In this document: piece by piece, positions 8,801 through 19,600 of the stretch
Layout: the number at the start of each line of letters is the position of its first letter
How positions within the stretch are numbered: the first letter of the stretch is position 1
Virus record (IMG/VR): IMGVR_UViG_3300025889_000190
Coordinates: 1 to 47,871 of that record
DNA: 47,871 nt
Strand: one strand, 5' to 3'
Origin: a virus
Notes under the pieces: generated by a model
Databases searched by the model: none
What the model saw: only the letters and a program-made list of their open reading frames with translations
Told to the model about the DNA's origin: nothing
Made by a program: the position numbers and the translations under genes

Positions 8801-10598
8801 TCAAGGTACTATAGGAAGTCAAGGTACAATTGGTACTCAAGGTATACAAGGTATTACCGGATCACAAGGTACCATTGGCTCTCAAGGCACCATAGGTAGT
8901 CAGGGAACTATAGGTACACAGGGTATTCAAGGTATACAAGGTATAACAGGTTCCCAAGGAACAATTGGTTCACAAGGTACTATAGGTAGTCAAGGAACTA
9001 TCGGATCACAAGGTACCATTGGAACACAGGGTATACAAGGTATAACTGGTTCACAGGGAACTACAGGTTCACAAGGAACCATAGGTTCACAAGGTACCAT
9101 AGGTTCACAAGGCACTATAGGTAGTCAGGGTACTATTGGTACTCAAGGTATCCAAGGCATAACAGGCTCTCAAGGTACAATTGGTAGTCAGGGTACTATA
9201 GGAAGTCAAGGAACAATTGGAAGTCAAGGTACCATTGGTACTCAAGGTATCCAAGGTATTACTGGATCACAAGGTACAACTGGTTCTCAAGGAACAATCG
9301 GTTCACAGGGTACACTAGGTTCACAAGGTACCATAGGTTCTCAAGGAACCATTGGAACACAGGGTATACAAGGTATCCAAGGTATCACTGGTTCCCAAGG
9401 CACCATAGGTAGTCAGGGTACAATTGGTTCACAAGGAACTATTGGTTCCCAAGGTACTATTGGTACTCAAGGTATCCAAGGTATAACAGGTTCTCAAGGC
9501 ACAATAGGTAGTCAAGGAACAATTGGTTCACAAGGTATTCAAGGTATTACTGGTGCTCAAGGTACTATAGGAAGTCAAGGTACTATTGGTAGTCAAGGCA
9601 CAATAGGTAGTCAAGGTACAATAGGCTCTCAGGGTATACAAGGTATTACCGGCTCACAGGGTACAATTGGTTCTCAGGGTACTATTGGTAGTCAAGGAAC
9701 AATAGGTTCCCAAGGAACAATTGGTACTCAAGGAATTCAAGGTATACAAGGTATAACAGGTACTCAAGGTATCCAAGGTATTACTGGTGCCCAAGGCATT
9801 CAGGGTATTCAAGGTATTCAAGGTATCCAAGGTGCATCAGTAGCAGTAGGCGGTACAACAGATTATGTTGTTAAATTTGATAGTCCAACAACTATAGCTG
9901 ATACTTCATTCCCATTAATTGATACTTCAGAATATTTTGCTATTGGTAATGGTGGTACTAGTTTTGGTGTAGATAAAAGCTTATTATTCTCCCCAGATAA
10001 TTTTGGAACTGCTGGAGATGCTCAAACACAAGAATATTTGTTAATAGGATCTCAACCTAATCTAGGTACAACTTCAACTTATCATGCCTTAACAACCGAT
10101 GGTGGATCAGTAGGAACTACAAACATAATTAGATTTTCTCGAGCAGGTAGTTCAACTGCTGTTATTCATCTTGATGGTGTAATAGATACATTAGGTAATA
10201 ATTTAGCTTCAACTAATAGTGGAAGACCATTCACTGAACAAATGAAGTTTACATATAATATTAAAATAAATTCAAATGGTATTATGAGTGTAACAGCTAA
10301 ACCATATATAAAAGAATTTAACTCATTAGTTACACAACTTCAAAGACAAGTATATGCTGGATTTAGATTTGTCAGTGGAAGATTCACACTAACATATAAC
10401 TATTACCCAGTAGATTTACTTACTACTTCTATAGCTACTAAAAATTTTGGAGGTGGTGTATATGGTTTAGAACTTAGAGTTTATATAGCACCTGATGCCA
10501 ATGCTACTCTTATAAATGCTGATAGAGTTTCAGTTTTAGGGTCATCAACAGCTTGGAGAACAGTAGCAAATGTGAAAGCTAGAATTGTTTCTTTTTAA
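5817..10598 (+). CDS. Collagen-like fibre protein 1 (1593 aa)
   Basis: A giant fibre protein in three parts. Residues 1-63 form an N-terminal attachment region with TMTGSVVISGSNPLTIEG, as in tail-anchored fibres. Residues 64-1338 are 425 unbroken Gly-X-Y triplets. Residues 1339-1593 form a globular beta-rich C-terminal head, probably the trimerisation or receptor-contact part. The triplets are mainly [12 protein letters not shown] and GIT, with rare GAQ, GID and GTL. Proline occurs only in the first triplet, so a triple helix here could not depend on hydroxyproline. At collagen geometry (about 0.286 nm per residue) the stalk would be roughly 365 nm. The gene starts 4 nt after the gp15-like stop and lacks its own upstream motif. 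No C-terminal chaperone domain is recognisable. Fibre identity is secure; its place on the virion is inferred. Confidence 0.85.
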   Translation: MGQIRGKQLVTDLHLSGSLTMTGSVVISGSNPLTIEGLQNDPSPSYALTYNDTTGTVSYGIATGPQGIQGIQGTTGAQGTIGSQGTIGTQGIQGITGAQGTIGSQGTIGSQGTIGSQGTIGSQGTIGSQGTIGTQGIQGIQGITGAQGTIGSQGTIGSQGTIGSQGTIGSQGTIGTQGIQGIDGAQGTIGTQGIQGIQGITGSQGTIGSQGTIGTQGIQGITGSQGTIGSQGTIGTQGIQGITGSQGTIGSQGTIGTQGIQGIQGIDGAQGTIGSQGTIGSQGTIGSQGTIGSQGTIGTQGIQGIQGITGSQGTIGSQGTIGTQGIQGITGSQGTIGSQGTIGSQGTIGSQGTIGTQGIQGIQGITGSQGTIGSQGTIGSQGTIGSQGTIGTQGIQGITGSQGTIGTQGIQGIQGIIGSQGTIGSQGTIGTQGIQGITGSQGTIGSQGTIGSQGTLGSQGTIGTQGIQGITGSQGTIGSQGTIGSQGTIGSQGTIGTQGIQGIQGITGSQGTIGSQGTIGSQGTIGSQGTIGSQGTIGSQGTIGSQGTIGTQGIQGIQGIDGAQGIQGITGSQGTIGSQGTIGTQGIQGITGSQGTIGSQGTIGSQGTIGSQGTIGTQGIQGIQGIQGITGSQGTIGSQGTIGSQGTIGTQGIQGITGSQGTIGSQGTIGSQGTIGSQGTIGTQGIQGIQGITGSQGTIGSQGTIGSQGTIGSQGTIGTQGIQGITGSQGTIGSQGTIGTQGIQGITGSQGTIGSQGTIGSQGTIGTQGIQGITGSQGTIGSQGTIGSQGTIGSQGTIGTQGIQGITGSQGTIGSQGTIGSQGTIGSQGTIGTQGIQGIQGIQGITGSQGTIGSQGTIGSQGTIGSQGTIGSQGTIGTQGIQGITGSQGTIGSQGTIGTQGIQGIQGITGSQGTIGSQGTIGSQGTIGSQGTIGTQGIQGIQGITGSQGTIGSQGTIGSQGTIGSQGTIGTQGIQGIQGITGSQGTIGSQGTIGSQGTIGSQGTIGTQGIQGITGSQGTIGSQGTIGSQGTIGTQGIQGIQGITGSQGTIGSQGTIGSQGTIGSQGTIGTQGIQGITGSQGTTGSQGTIGSQGTIGSQGTIGSQGTIGTQGIQGITGSQGTIGSQGTIGSQGTIGSQGTIGTQGIQGITGSQGTTGSQGTIGSQGTLGSQGTIGSQGTIGTQGIQGIQGITGSQGTIGSQGTIGSQGTIGSQGTIGTQGIQGITGSQGTIGSQGTIGSQGIQGITGAQGTIGSQGTIGSQGTIGSQGTIGSQGIQGITGSQGTIGSQGTIGSQGTIGSQGTIGTQGIQGIQGITGTQGIQGITGAQGIQGIQGIQGIQGASVAVGGTTDYVVKFDSPTTIADTSFPLIDTSEYFAIGNGGTSFGVDKSLLFSPDNFGTAGDAQTQEYLLIGSQPNLGTTSTYHALTTDGGSVGTTNIIRFSRAGSSTAVIHLDGVIDTLGNNLASTNSGRPFTEQMKFTYNIKINSNGIMSVTAKPYIKEFNSLVTQLQRQVYAGFRFVSGRFTLTYNYYPVDLLTTSIATKNFGGGVYGLELRVYIAPDANATLINADRVSVLGSSTAWRTVANVKARIVSF
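6006..9830 (+). repeat. Gly-X-Y coding array of fibre 1 (425 triplets)
   Basis: A 9-nt periodic array coding 425 uninterrupted collagen triplets. Higher-order blocks alternate runs of GSQ-GTI with a GTQ-GIQ-GIT break. Synonymous codons vary freely between copies (GGT/GGA/GGC, CAA/CAG, ACT/ACA/ACC, ATT/ATA/ATC), so identical protein repeats are rarely identical at DNA level over long stretches. Confidence 0.95.
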
Positions 10599-10608
10599 AC
10601 TTTAAAAT

Positions 10609-10618
10609 AATATTTATT
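10609..10618 (+). promoter_or_regulatory. AATATTTATT, upstream copy before fibre 2
   Basis: A second, imperfect motif copy 15 nt before the better one at 10624-10633, in the short gap between fibres 1 and 2. Confidence 0.3.
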
Positions 10619-10623
10619 TTTTA

Positions 10624-10633
10624 AATATTTATA
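10624..10633 (+). promoter_or_regulatory. AATATTTATA motif before fibre 2
   Basis: A consensus copy of the recurring motif that ends 5 nt before ATG 10639. Confidence 0.5.
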
Positions 10634-10638
10634 CATAA

Positions 10639-13600
10639 ATGTATAGTATTAATAGTCCAGAAGGTTTATTTTTTAATATAAGTGGATCCACAGCTTTTTA
10701 TATAAGTTCTAGTGGCTATTACTATAGCGCTAGTGAAGAAGGATATGAACAAGGTGAAACGCATTATGTTGTTGATAGTGCTAGTGCCATTTTGGTTATG
10801 GAAGATGACTTCACTTTACTTTCAAACCGAGGAGAATTTTACATAGGTGGTTTAACATCATCTATGATTTTAACAAACACTTCAGCTTCTTTACAATCAA
10901 ACACAGTAAGATTTATTCCTACTCAAGCTACTTTAGAAGCTTATATTGAGGGTTTACAAAAAAATACTGATGTAGGTTCTCAAATATTTACATTAACTAG
11001 TTATTTAGTATATGATAATACAACAGGTGAAGTAAGATCTATTGATTATAATGATATTATAGTTCCTTCTGCTTCTTATGCACTAACATCTTCATACTTA
11101 CTTAATCCTACCATATCAGGATCAATCTCGCAGGTTGATTATATAGATTTTAATACAGGATCAGCAGTACCGGCTTGGAAATCAGGTAGAGTATTTTGGG
11201 ATAATACCGATGGAGCATTAAGTGTTTATAATGCCGAACAAGATATTACTTTACAAGTAGGTCAAGAAAACTGGACAAGAATTTACAACCCATTACCCAC
11301 CACAGTTACTAATGGAACAGTAGTACGCCTTTCAGGAACACATGGAGACGTTCCAGAAATTGAAAGAGCGCAATCTTTATCTGTATCAGGTAGTGTTAAT
11401 TTAACTAATCAAATACTGGGGGTAGCTACACATGATATTGAAGCAGGTACTTTTGGGTATATTACAACACAAGGACTTGTAAGAGGATTAAATACTAATG
11501 CTTTTAACGACGGAGATACATTATTTGTAAGTACCGGTTCTTCAGGAGCTTTGCAAAACACAGCACCAAGAGCACCTTTTGAAATTATTCCTGTCGGAGT
11601 ATGTGTAAAAGCATCACCAGGAGGAAGTGGTATTATATATGTAGCTGTACAACAGCCAATAGATTTTAGCGATTTAAGCTCTGCAAAGGTAGAAGATACT
11701 TACATTTATGGAGATCTTTGGACTTATATTCCGAGTGGATCAACAGGTGTATGGACACATACAAATCAATTATCAGGTTCTTATGGACTAACTGGTTCAT
11801 TACAAGCAACTTCGTTCATAGGTACTTTAACAGGTAATGCATCAACAGCTACTTCAGCATCTCATGCTTTAACAGCTTCTTATGTTTTACCATTACATCA
11901 AGCTGTTATAATAACAGGATCATTAATTGTATCTAGTTCTAATACTTTTCAAAATATAGGACCAGCTGAATTTACTGGTTCTGTTAGTATTACTGGTAGC
12001 TTAATTAGTGATTTTCCTAACACAGGAACATCTAACGATATATTAGTTTTAGACTCTGATAAAGTTGTAAGAACAAGAAGTAATCTAAGCTTACAAGGTA
12101 TACAAGGTATACAAGGTACCCAAGGTATACAAGGTATACAGGGTATACAAGGCACTCAGGGTATACAAGGTATTCAAGGTATTGGCTTTAGCTGGCAAGG
12201 AACATGGTCTGGAGCAACAGCTTATGCTTTAAATGATGTAGTAGAAGAAAATGGATCTACTTATATCTCAATACAAGGCAGCAACTTAAACCACCAACCA
12301 GGAACCGCTGGAGGTATTGGATGGTGGGATTTATTAGCAGCCCAAGGTACTCAAGGTATTCAAGGTACTCAAGGTACCCAAGGTATTCAAGGTGTACAAG
12401 GTATACAAGGCTCACAAGGAACTATTGGAACACAAGGTATCCAAGGTATCCAAGGTTCTCAAGGTACTATTGGAACCCAAGGTATTCAAGGTATCCAAGG
12501 TTCACAAGGAACTATTGGTTCACAAGGTACTCAAGGTACCCAAGGTATACAAGGAACACAGGGAATTCAGGGAATACAAGGCGTACAAGGTACTCAAGGT
12601 ATACAGGGCATACAAGGTAGCCAAGGTACAATAGGTAGTCAAGGTACCCAAGGAACTCAAGGAATCCAAGGTATTCAAGGTTCACAAGGTACTATAGGAT
12701 CCCAAGGTACTCAAGGTACCCAAGGTATACAGGGTATACAAGGAACTCAAGGAACACAAGGAATTCAAGGAATTCAAGGTGTACAAGGAATACAAGGTAG
12801 CCAAGGAACAATTGGTTCTCAAGGAACACAAGGTACCCAAGGTATTCAAGGTACTCAGGGTATACAGGGTATTCAAGGCATCCAAGGTTCACAAGGAACT
12901 ATTGGATCACAAGGTACCCAAGGTACTCAAGGTATACAAGGTACCCAAGGTACTCAGGGTATCCAAGGTATCCAAGGTTCACAAGGAACTATTGGTAGTC
13001 AAGGAACACAGGGTACTCAAGGTATCCAGGGTATTCAAGGAACACAAGGCACTCAGGGTATACAGGGTATTCAAGGTATACAGGGTAGTCAAGGTACAAT
13101 TGGTTCTCAAGGAACACAAGGTACACAAGGCATTCAAGGAACACAAGGTATACAAGGTATTCAAGGAGTACAAGGTATTCAAGGCTCTCAAGGTACAATA
13201 GGAAGCCAAGGTACTCAAGGTACCCAAGGCATTCAGGGTATTCAGGGTAGTCAAGGAACAATAGGAAGTCAAGGAACACAAGGCACTCAAGGAATCCAAG
13301 GAATACAAGGCATACAAGGTAGCCAAGGAACAATTGGTTCTCAAGGAACACAAGGTACCCAAGGCATTCAAGGTATCCAAGGTTCTCAAGGTACAATCGG
13401 TACTCAAGGTATACAAGGCATACAAGGTTCTCAAGGTACTATAGGTAGTCAAGGAACTCAAGGAACTCAAGGAACTCAAGGAATCCAAGGAATCCAAGGA
13501 ATCCAAGGCTCCCAAGGTACAATCGGTACTCAAGGTATACAAGGCATACAAGGTTCTCAAGGTACTATAGGATCACAAGGTACACAAGGTACTCAGGGTA

Positions 13601-16600
13601 TACAGGGTATACAAGGAATTCAAGGTAGTCAAGGAACTATCGGCTCTCAGGGTACCCAAGGTACTCAAGGTATTCAAGGAATACAGGGCACACAAGGCAC
13701 TCAAGGCATCCAAGGTATACAAGGTACCCAAGGCACCCAAGGAATACAAGGTATACAAGGTTCACAAGGAACAATAGGCAGTCAGGGTACTCAAGGTACT
13801 CAAGGAATACAGGGTATACAAGGTATACAAGGGTCTCAAGGAACTATCGGTTCTCAAGGAACACAAGGCACTCAAGGTATACAGGGTATACAAGGAACCC
13901 AAGGCACCCAGGGTATTCAAGGTATACAAGGAATTCAAGGTATTCAGGGTTCTCAAGGAACAATTGGTTCTCAAGGAACTATTGGATCACAAGGTACACA
14001 AGGTACCCAAGGTATCCAGGGTACTCAAGGTACTCAAGGTATTCAGGGTATACAAGGTATACAAGGCCGTCAAGGTATCCAAGGCTCTCAAGGGACTATC
14101 GGTTCTCAAGGTACTCAAGGTACTCAGGGAATTCAAGGTATACAGGGTATACAAGGAAGTCAAGGAACAATTGGTAGCCAAGGAACACAAGGTACACAAG
14201 GCATTCAAGGCACTCAGGGAACACAAGGAATTCAAGGTATACAAGGTACTCAAGGAACCCAAGGTATACAAGGCATCCAAGGTTCACAGGGTACTATTGG
14301 ATCACAGGGTACACAAGGCACCCAAGGAATTCAAGGCATTCAAGGCATTCAAGGCATTCAAGGTATTCAAGGCTCTCAAGGTACAATAGGAAGCCAAGGT
14401 ACTCAAGGTACCCAAGGCATTCAAGGTACTCAGGGAATCCAAGGCATTCAAGGTATCCAGGGTACTCAAGGTATTCAAGGCCGTCAAGGAATTCAAGGTT
14501 CACAAGGAACAATCGGTTCTCAAGGAACACAGGGAACACAAGGTATACAAGGAATTCAAGGAATTCAAGGTTCACAAGGTACAATAGGTAGCCAAGGAAC
14601 ACAGGGAACTCAAGGCATCCAAGGTATTCAGGGTATTCAAGGTACTCAAGGTACACAGGGTATACAAGGTATACAAGGCCGCCAAGGCATCCAAGGAAGT
14701 CAAGGTACAATTGGATCACAAGGTACACAGGGTACTCAAGGAATCCAAGGTATCCAAGGCATTCAGGGTAGTCAGGGAACTATTGGTTCTCAAGGTACAC
14801 AGGGTACTCAAGGAATTCAAGGTATACAAGGTTCTCAAGGAACTATAGGATCACAAGGAACCCAAGGTACTCAAGGCATTCAAGGCATTCAGGGCATCCA
14901 AGGCACTCAGGGTACACAAGGTATTCAGGGTATACAAGGCCGTCAAGGTATTCAAGGAAGTCAAGGTACTATTGGTTCCCAAGGAACTCAAGGTACACAA
15001 GGTACACAAGGCATCCAAGGCATTCAGGGAATTCAAGGTTCTCAAGGAACTATAGGTTCACAAGGTACCCAAGGAACTCAAGGTATACAAGGTATTCAAG
15101 GTACACAGGGTACTCAAGGTATCCAGGGTATTCAAGGAAGTCAAGGAACAATTGGTTCTCAAGGTACTCAAGGTACTCAGGGCATCCAGGGAATACAAGG
15201 CACCCAAGGTACTCAGGGTATTCAAGGAATACAAGGCTCACAAGGCACAATAGGAAGCCAAGGTACTCAAGGCACTCAAGGAATACAAGGTATCCAGGGT
15301 ACTCAGGGTATACAAGGCACCCAAGGAATCCAAGGAATACAAGGTATCCAAGGAAGCCAAGGAACAATTGGCTCTCAGGGTACACAGGGTACTCAAGGTA
15401 TACAAGGTACACAAGGTACACAGGGTACTCAAGGTATTCAAGGAATACAAGGAATACAAGGTCGTCAAGGTATACAAGGTAGTCAAGGCACAATAGGAAG
15501 CCAAGGTACTCAAGGCACCCAAGGAATTCAAGGCATCCAGGGTATACAAGGTTCTCAAGGAACAATAGGTAGCCAAGGAACACAAGGTACACAAGGTATT
15601 CAAGGTACCCAAGGTACTCAAGGAATTCAAGGTATTCAAGGCACCCAAGGTACTCAGGGTATACAAGGCATACAAGGTATCCAAGGAAGTCAAGGAACAA
15701 TCGGTTCACAAGGTACACAGGGTACTCAAGGTATCCAGGGTATTCAAGGTACTCAAGGCACTCAAGGTATTCAAGGTATCCAGGGTATTCAAGGCATCCA
15801 AGGTCGTCAAGGGATACAAGGCTCTCAAGGAACTATAGGTTCACAAGGAACCCAAGGTACTCAGGGTATACAAGGTATTCAAGGAATACAAGGTAGTCAG
15901 GGTACTATCGGATCACAGGGAACACAAGGAACACAAGGAATCCAAGGTATTCAGGGTAGTCAGGGAACAATTGGTTCTCAAGGTACTCAGGGTACACAAG
16001 GTATTCAGGGAATACAAGGCACTCAGGGTATTCAAGGTACGCAAGGTACACAGGGTACACAAGGTATTCAGGGTATACAAGGATCACAAGGTACTATTGG
16101 ATCACAGGGTACACAAGGTACCCAAGGAATCCAAGGTGTACAAGGAATACAAGGTTCTCAAGGAACAATAGGTTCACAAGGTACTCAGGGTACTCAAGGA
16201 ATTCAAGGCACTCAGGGAATACAAGGTATTCAGGGTATACAAGGTACTCAAGGTATTCAGGGTCGCCAAGGTATTCAGGGTTCTCAAGGAACAATAGGTT
16301 CCCAGGGTACCCAAGGTACCCAAGGCATCCAGGGAATCCAAGGTATACAAGGTAGTCAAGGAACTATTGGATCACAAGGTACTCAAGGTACCCAAGGTAT
16401 TCAAGGTATTCAAGGATCACAGGGAACTATAGGTTCACAAGGTACTCAGGGTACTCAGGGTATCCAGGGAATACAAGGCACTCAGGGTACTCAGGGTACA
16501 CAAGGTATTCAGGGTATTCAAGGCATTCAAGGTCGCCAAGGTATTCAAGGATCTCAAGGTACAATTGGTTCTCAAGGTACACAGGGTACTCAAGGAACAC

Positions 16601-19600
16601 AAGGTATCCAAGGTATTCAGGGTAGTCAAGGAACAATTGGCTCTCAAGGCACACAAGGAACACAAGGAATACAGGGAATACAAGGCTCTCAAGGAACTAT
16701 AGGTTCACAAGGAACTCAAGGTACTCAAGGTACCCAAGGCATTCAGGGTATACAAGGTACTCAGGGCACTCAGGGTATCCAGGGTATACAAGGTCGTCAA
16801 GGTATTCAAGGAAGTCAAGGAACAATAGGTTCACAAGGTACTCAGGGTACTCAGGGTACTCAAGGTATACAGGGTATACAGGGTATTCAAGGCATCCAAG
16901 GTTCTCAAGGAACAATAGGTTCTCAAGGAACAATTGGAAGTCAAGGAACCCAAGGTACACAAGGAATCCAAGGTATTCAGGGTACACAAGGCATACAAGG
17001 TAGACAGGGTATACAAGGTTCACAAGGAACTATCGGTTCTCAAGGAACACAGGGTACTCAAGGTATACAAGGCATTCAAGGTATTCAGGGTATACAAGGA
17101 AGTCAAGGAACAATTGGCTCACAGGGAACAATAGGAAGTCAAGGTACTCAAGGTACTCAAGGTATTCAAGGAATACAGGGTACCCAAGGTATTCAAGGTC
17201 GCCAAGGTATCCAAGGTTCACAAGGAACAATAGGTTCACAAGGTACTCAAGGTACCCAAGGCATCCAGGGTATTCAAGGGATACAAGGTTCACAAGGAAC
17301 TATAGGTAGTCAAGGAACTCAAGGTACTCAAGGTATCCAAGGTATTCAAGGTTCACAAGGTACACAGGGTACACAAGGAACACAAGGTATCCAAGGAATA
17401 CAAGGCATACAAGGTAGTCAAGGTACTATTGGTACACAGGGTATTCAAGGACGTCAAGGTATTCAAGGAAGCCAAGGTACTATTGGTACTCAAGGTATCC
17501 AGGGTACTCAAGGCATACAAGGGATACAGGGTATTCAAGGATCACAAGGAACAATCGGCTCTCAGGGTACTCAAGGTACTCAGGGAATTCAAGGCATACA
17601 AGGCTCCCAAGGGACAATTGGTACCCAAGGTATTCAGGGTAGACAAGGTATTCAAGGTTCACAAGGAACCATTGGAACTCAAGGTATCCAGGGTACTCAA
17701 GGTATTCAAGGCATACAAGGTATCCAGGGAAGTCAAGGAACAATAGGAAGCCAAGGCACCCAAGGTACCCAAGGTATACAAGGAATTCAAGGATCACAGG
17801 GTACTATTGGTACTCAAGGTATCCAAGGTAGACAGGGAATACAAGGTTCTCAAGGAACTATAGGTTCTCAAGGTACTATAGGTACACAGGGTATTCAGGG
17901 TATACAAGGTATACAAGGTAGCCAAGGTACAATTGGTACCCAAGGTATTCAAGGTCGTCAAGGTATCCAAGGTTCTCAAGGAACTATTGGTTCTCAAGGA
18001 ACACAAGGAACCCAAGGAATTCAAGGTATACAGGGTATACAAGGAAGTCAAGGAACAATTGGTTCTCAAGGTACAATTGGTACTCAAGGTATACAAGGTA
18101 TTCAAGGTGCCCAAGGTACTATTGGTACCCAAGGTATACAAGGTCGTCAAGGTATTCAAGGTAGCCAAGGAACTATCGGATCACAAGGTACTCAAGGAAC
18201 ACAAGGCATCCAGGGTATTCAAGGTATACAAGGTTCCCAAGGGACAATAGGAAGTCAAGGTACAATAGGTTCACAAGGTACTATAGGTTCTCAAGGTACA
18301 ATTGGTACTCAAGGTATACAAGGTATACAAGGTCGTCAAGGTATTCAAGGATCTCAAGGTACAATTGGCTCCCAAGGTACTATTGGTTCTCAAGGTACTA
18401 TCGGTAGTCAAGGAACTATTGGAACACAAGGTATACAAGGCATACAAGGTATCCAAGGCCGCCAAGGTATTCAAGGCTCTCAAGGTACTATTGGTTCCCA
18501 AGGTACAATAGGTTCACAAGGTACAATTGGTTCTCAAGGTACAATTGGAACACAAGGTATTCAGGGTATTCAAGGCATTCAAGGTCGCCAAGGTATTCAG
18601 GGTAGTCAAGGTACTATTGGTTCTCAAGGTACTATAGGCAGTCAAGGTACTATTGGATCACAAGGTACTATTGGTACGCAGGGTATTCAGGGTATACAAG
18701 GTATACAAGGCCGTCAAGGTATTCAAGGTAGTCAAGGTACTATTGGTTCACAAGGTACAATTGGATCCCAAGGTACTATAGGTAGTCAAGGTACTATTGG
18801 TACACAGGGTATTCAAGGAATACAAGGACGTCAAGGCATAACTGGCTCTCAAGGTACTATAGGAAGCCAAGGTACAATTGGTTCCCAAGGTACTATTGGT
18901 ACACAGGGTATTCAAGGTATCCAAGGTCGCCAAGGTATAACTGGTTCTCAAGGTACAATTGGTTCACAAGGAACAATTGGTTCCCAAGGTACTATTGGAT
19001 CACAAGGAACCATAGGTACACAGGGTATCCAAGGTATCCAAGGTATCCAAGGTAGGCAAGGTATCCAAGGTCGCCAAGGTATAACTGGTTCTCAAGGTAC
19101 AATTGGTTCCCAAGGTACAATTGGTTCACAAGGAACCATAGGTACACAGGGTATCCAAGGTATCCAAGGTCGCCAAGGTATAACTGGTTCTCAAGGTACA
19201 ATTGGTTCCCAAGGTACAATAGGTTCACAAGGTACTATTGGTACACAGGGTATTCAAGGTATACAAGGTCGCCAAGGTACAACTGGTTCTCAAGGTACTA
19301 TTGGTTCCCAAGGTACAATAGGTTCACAAGGTACAATTGGTACACAAGGTATACAAGGTCGTCAAGGTATTCAAGGAACAGATGCTTCAACATCAATTAG
19401 TAATAATACTGATAATTATGTTGTAACAGCTACTGGAGGTAGTTCTCCTACATTTAATGGTGAAGGAAATTTAACATTTGATGGTGTTGATCTAAAAATC
19501 TTTGGTGGAGGTGGTTTATATACAAATGGTGGACAAATTGATACCCAAAATGGAGCAATATATACAAATGGTGGTAATATTCAAACTGCTGGGGGTAATA

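Noticed and set aside
6441-19228. Many long ORFs on both strands inside the collagen arrays (peptides such as LYTLSTL or KVYKVYK repeats)
   Set aside because: They are frame shadows of the 9-nt periodic Gly-X-Y coding sequence, with no independent start signals and no sensible protein composition.
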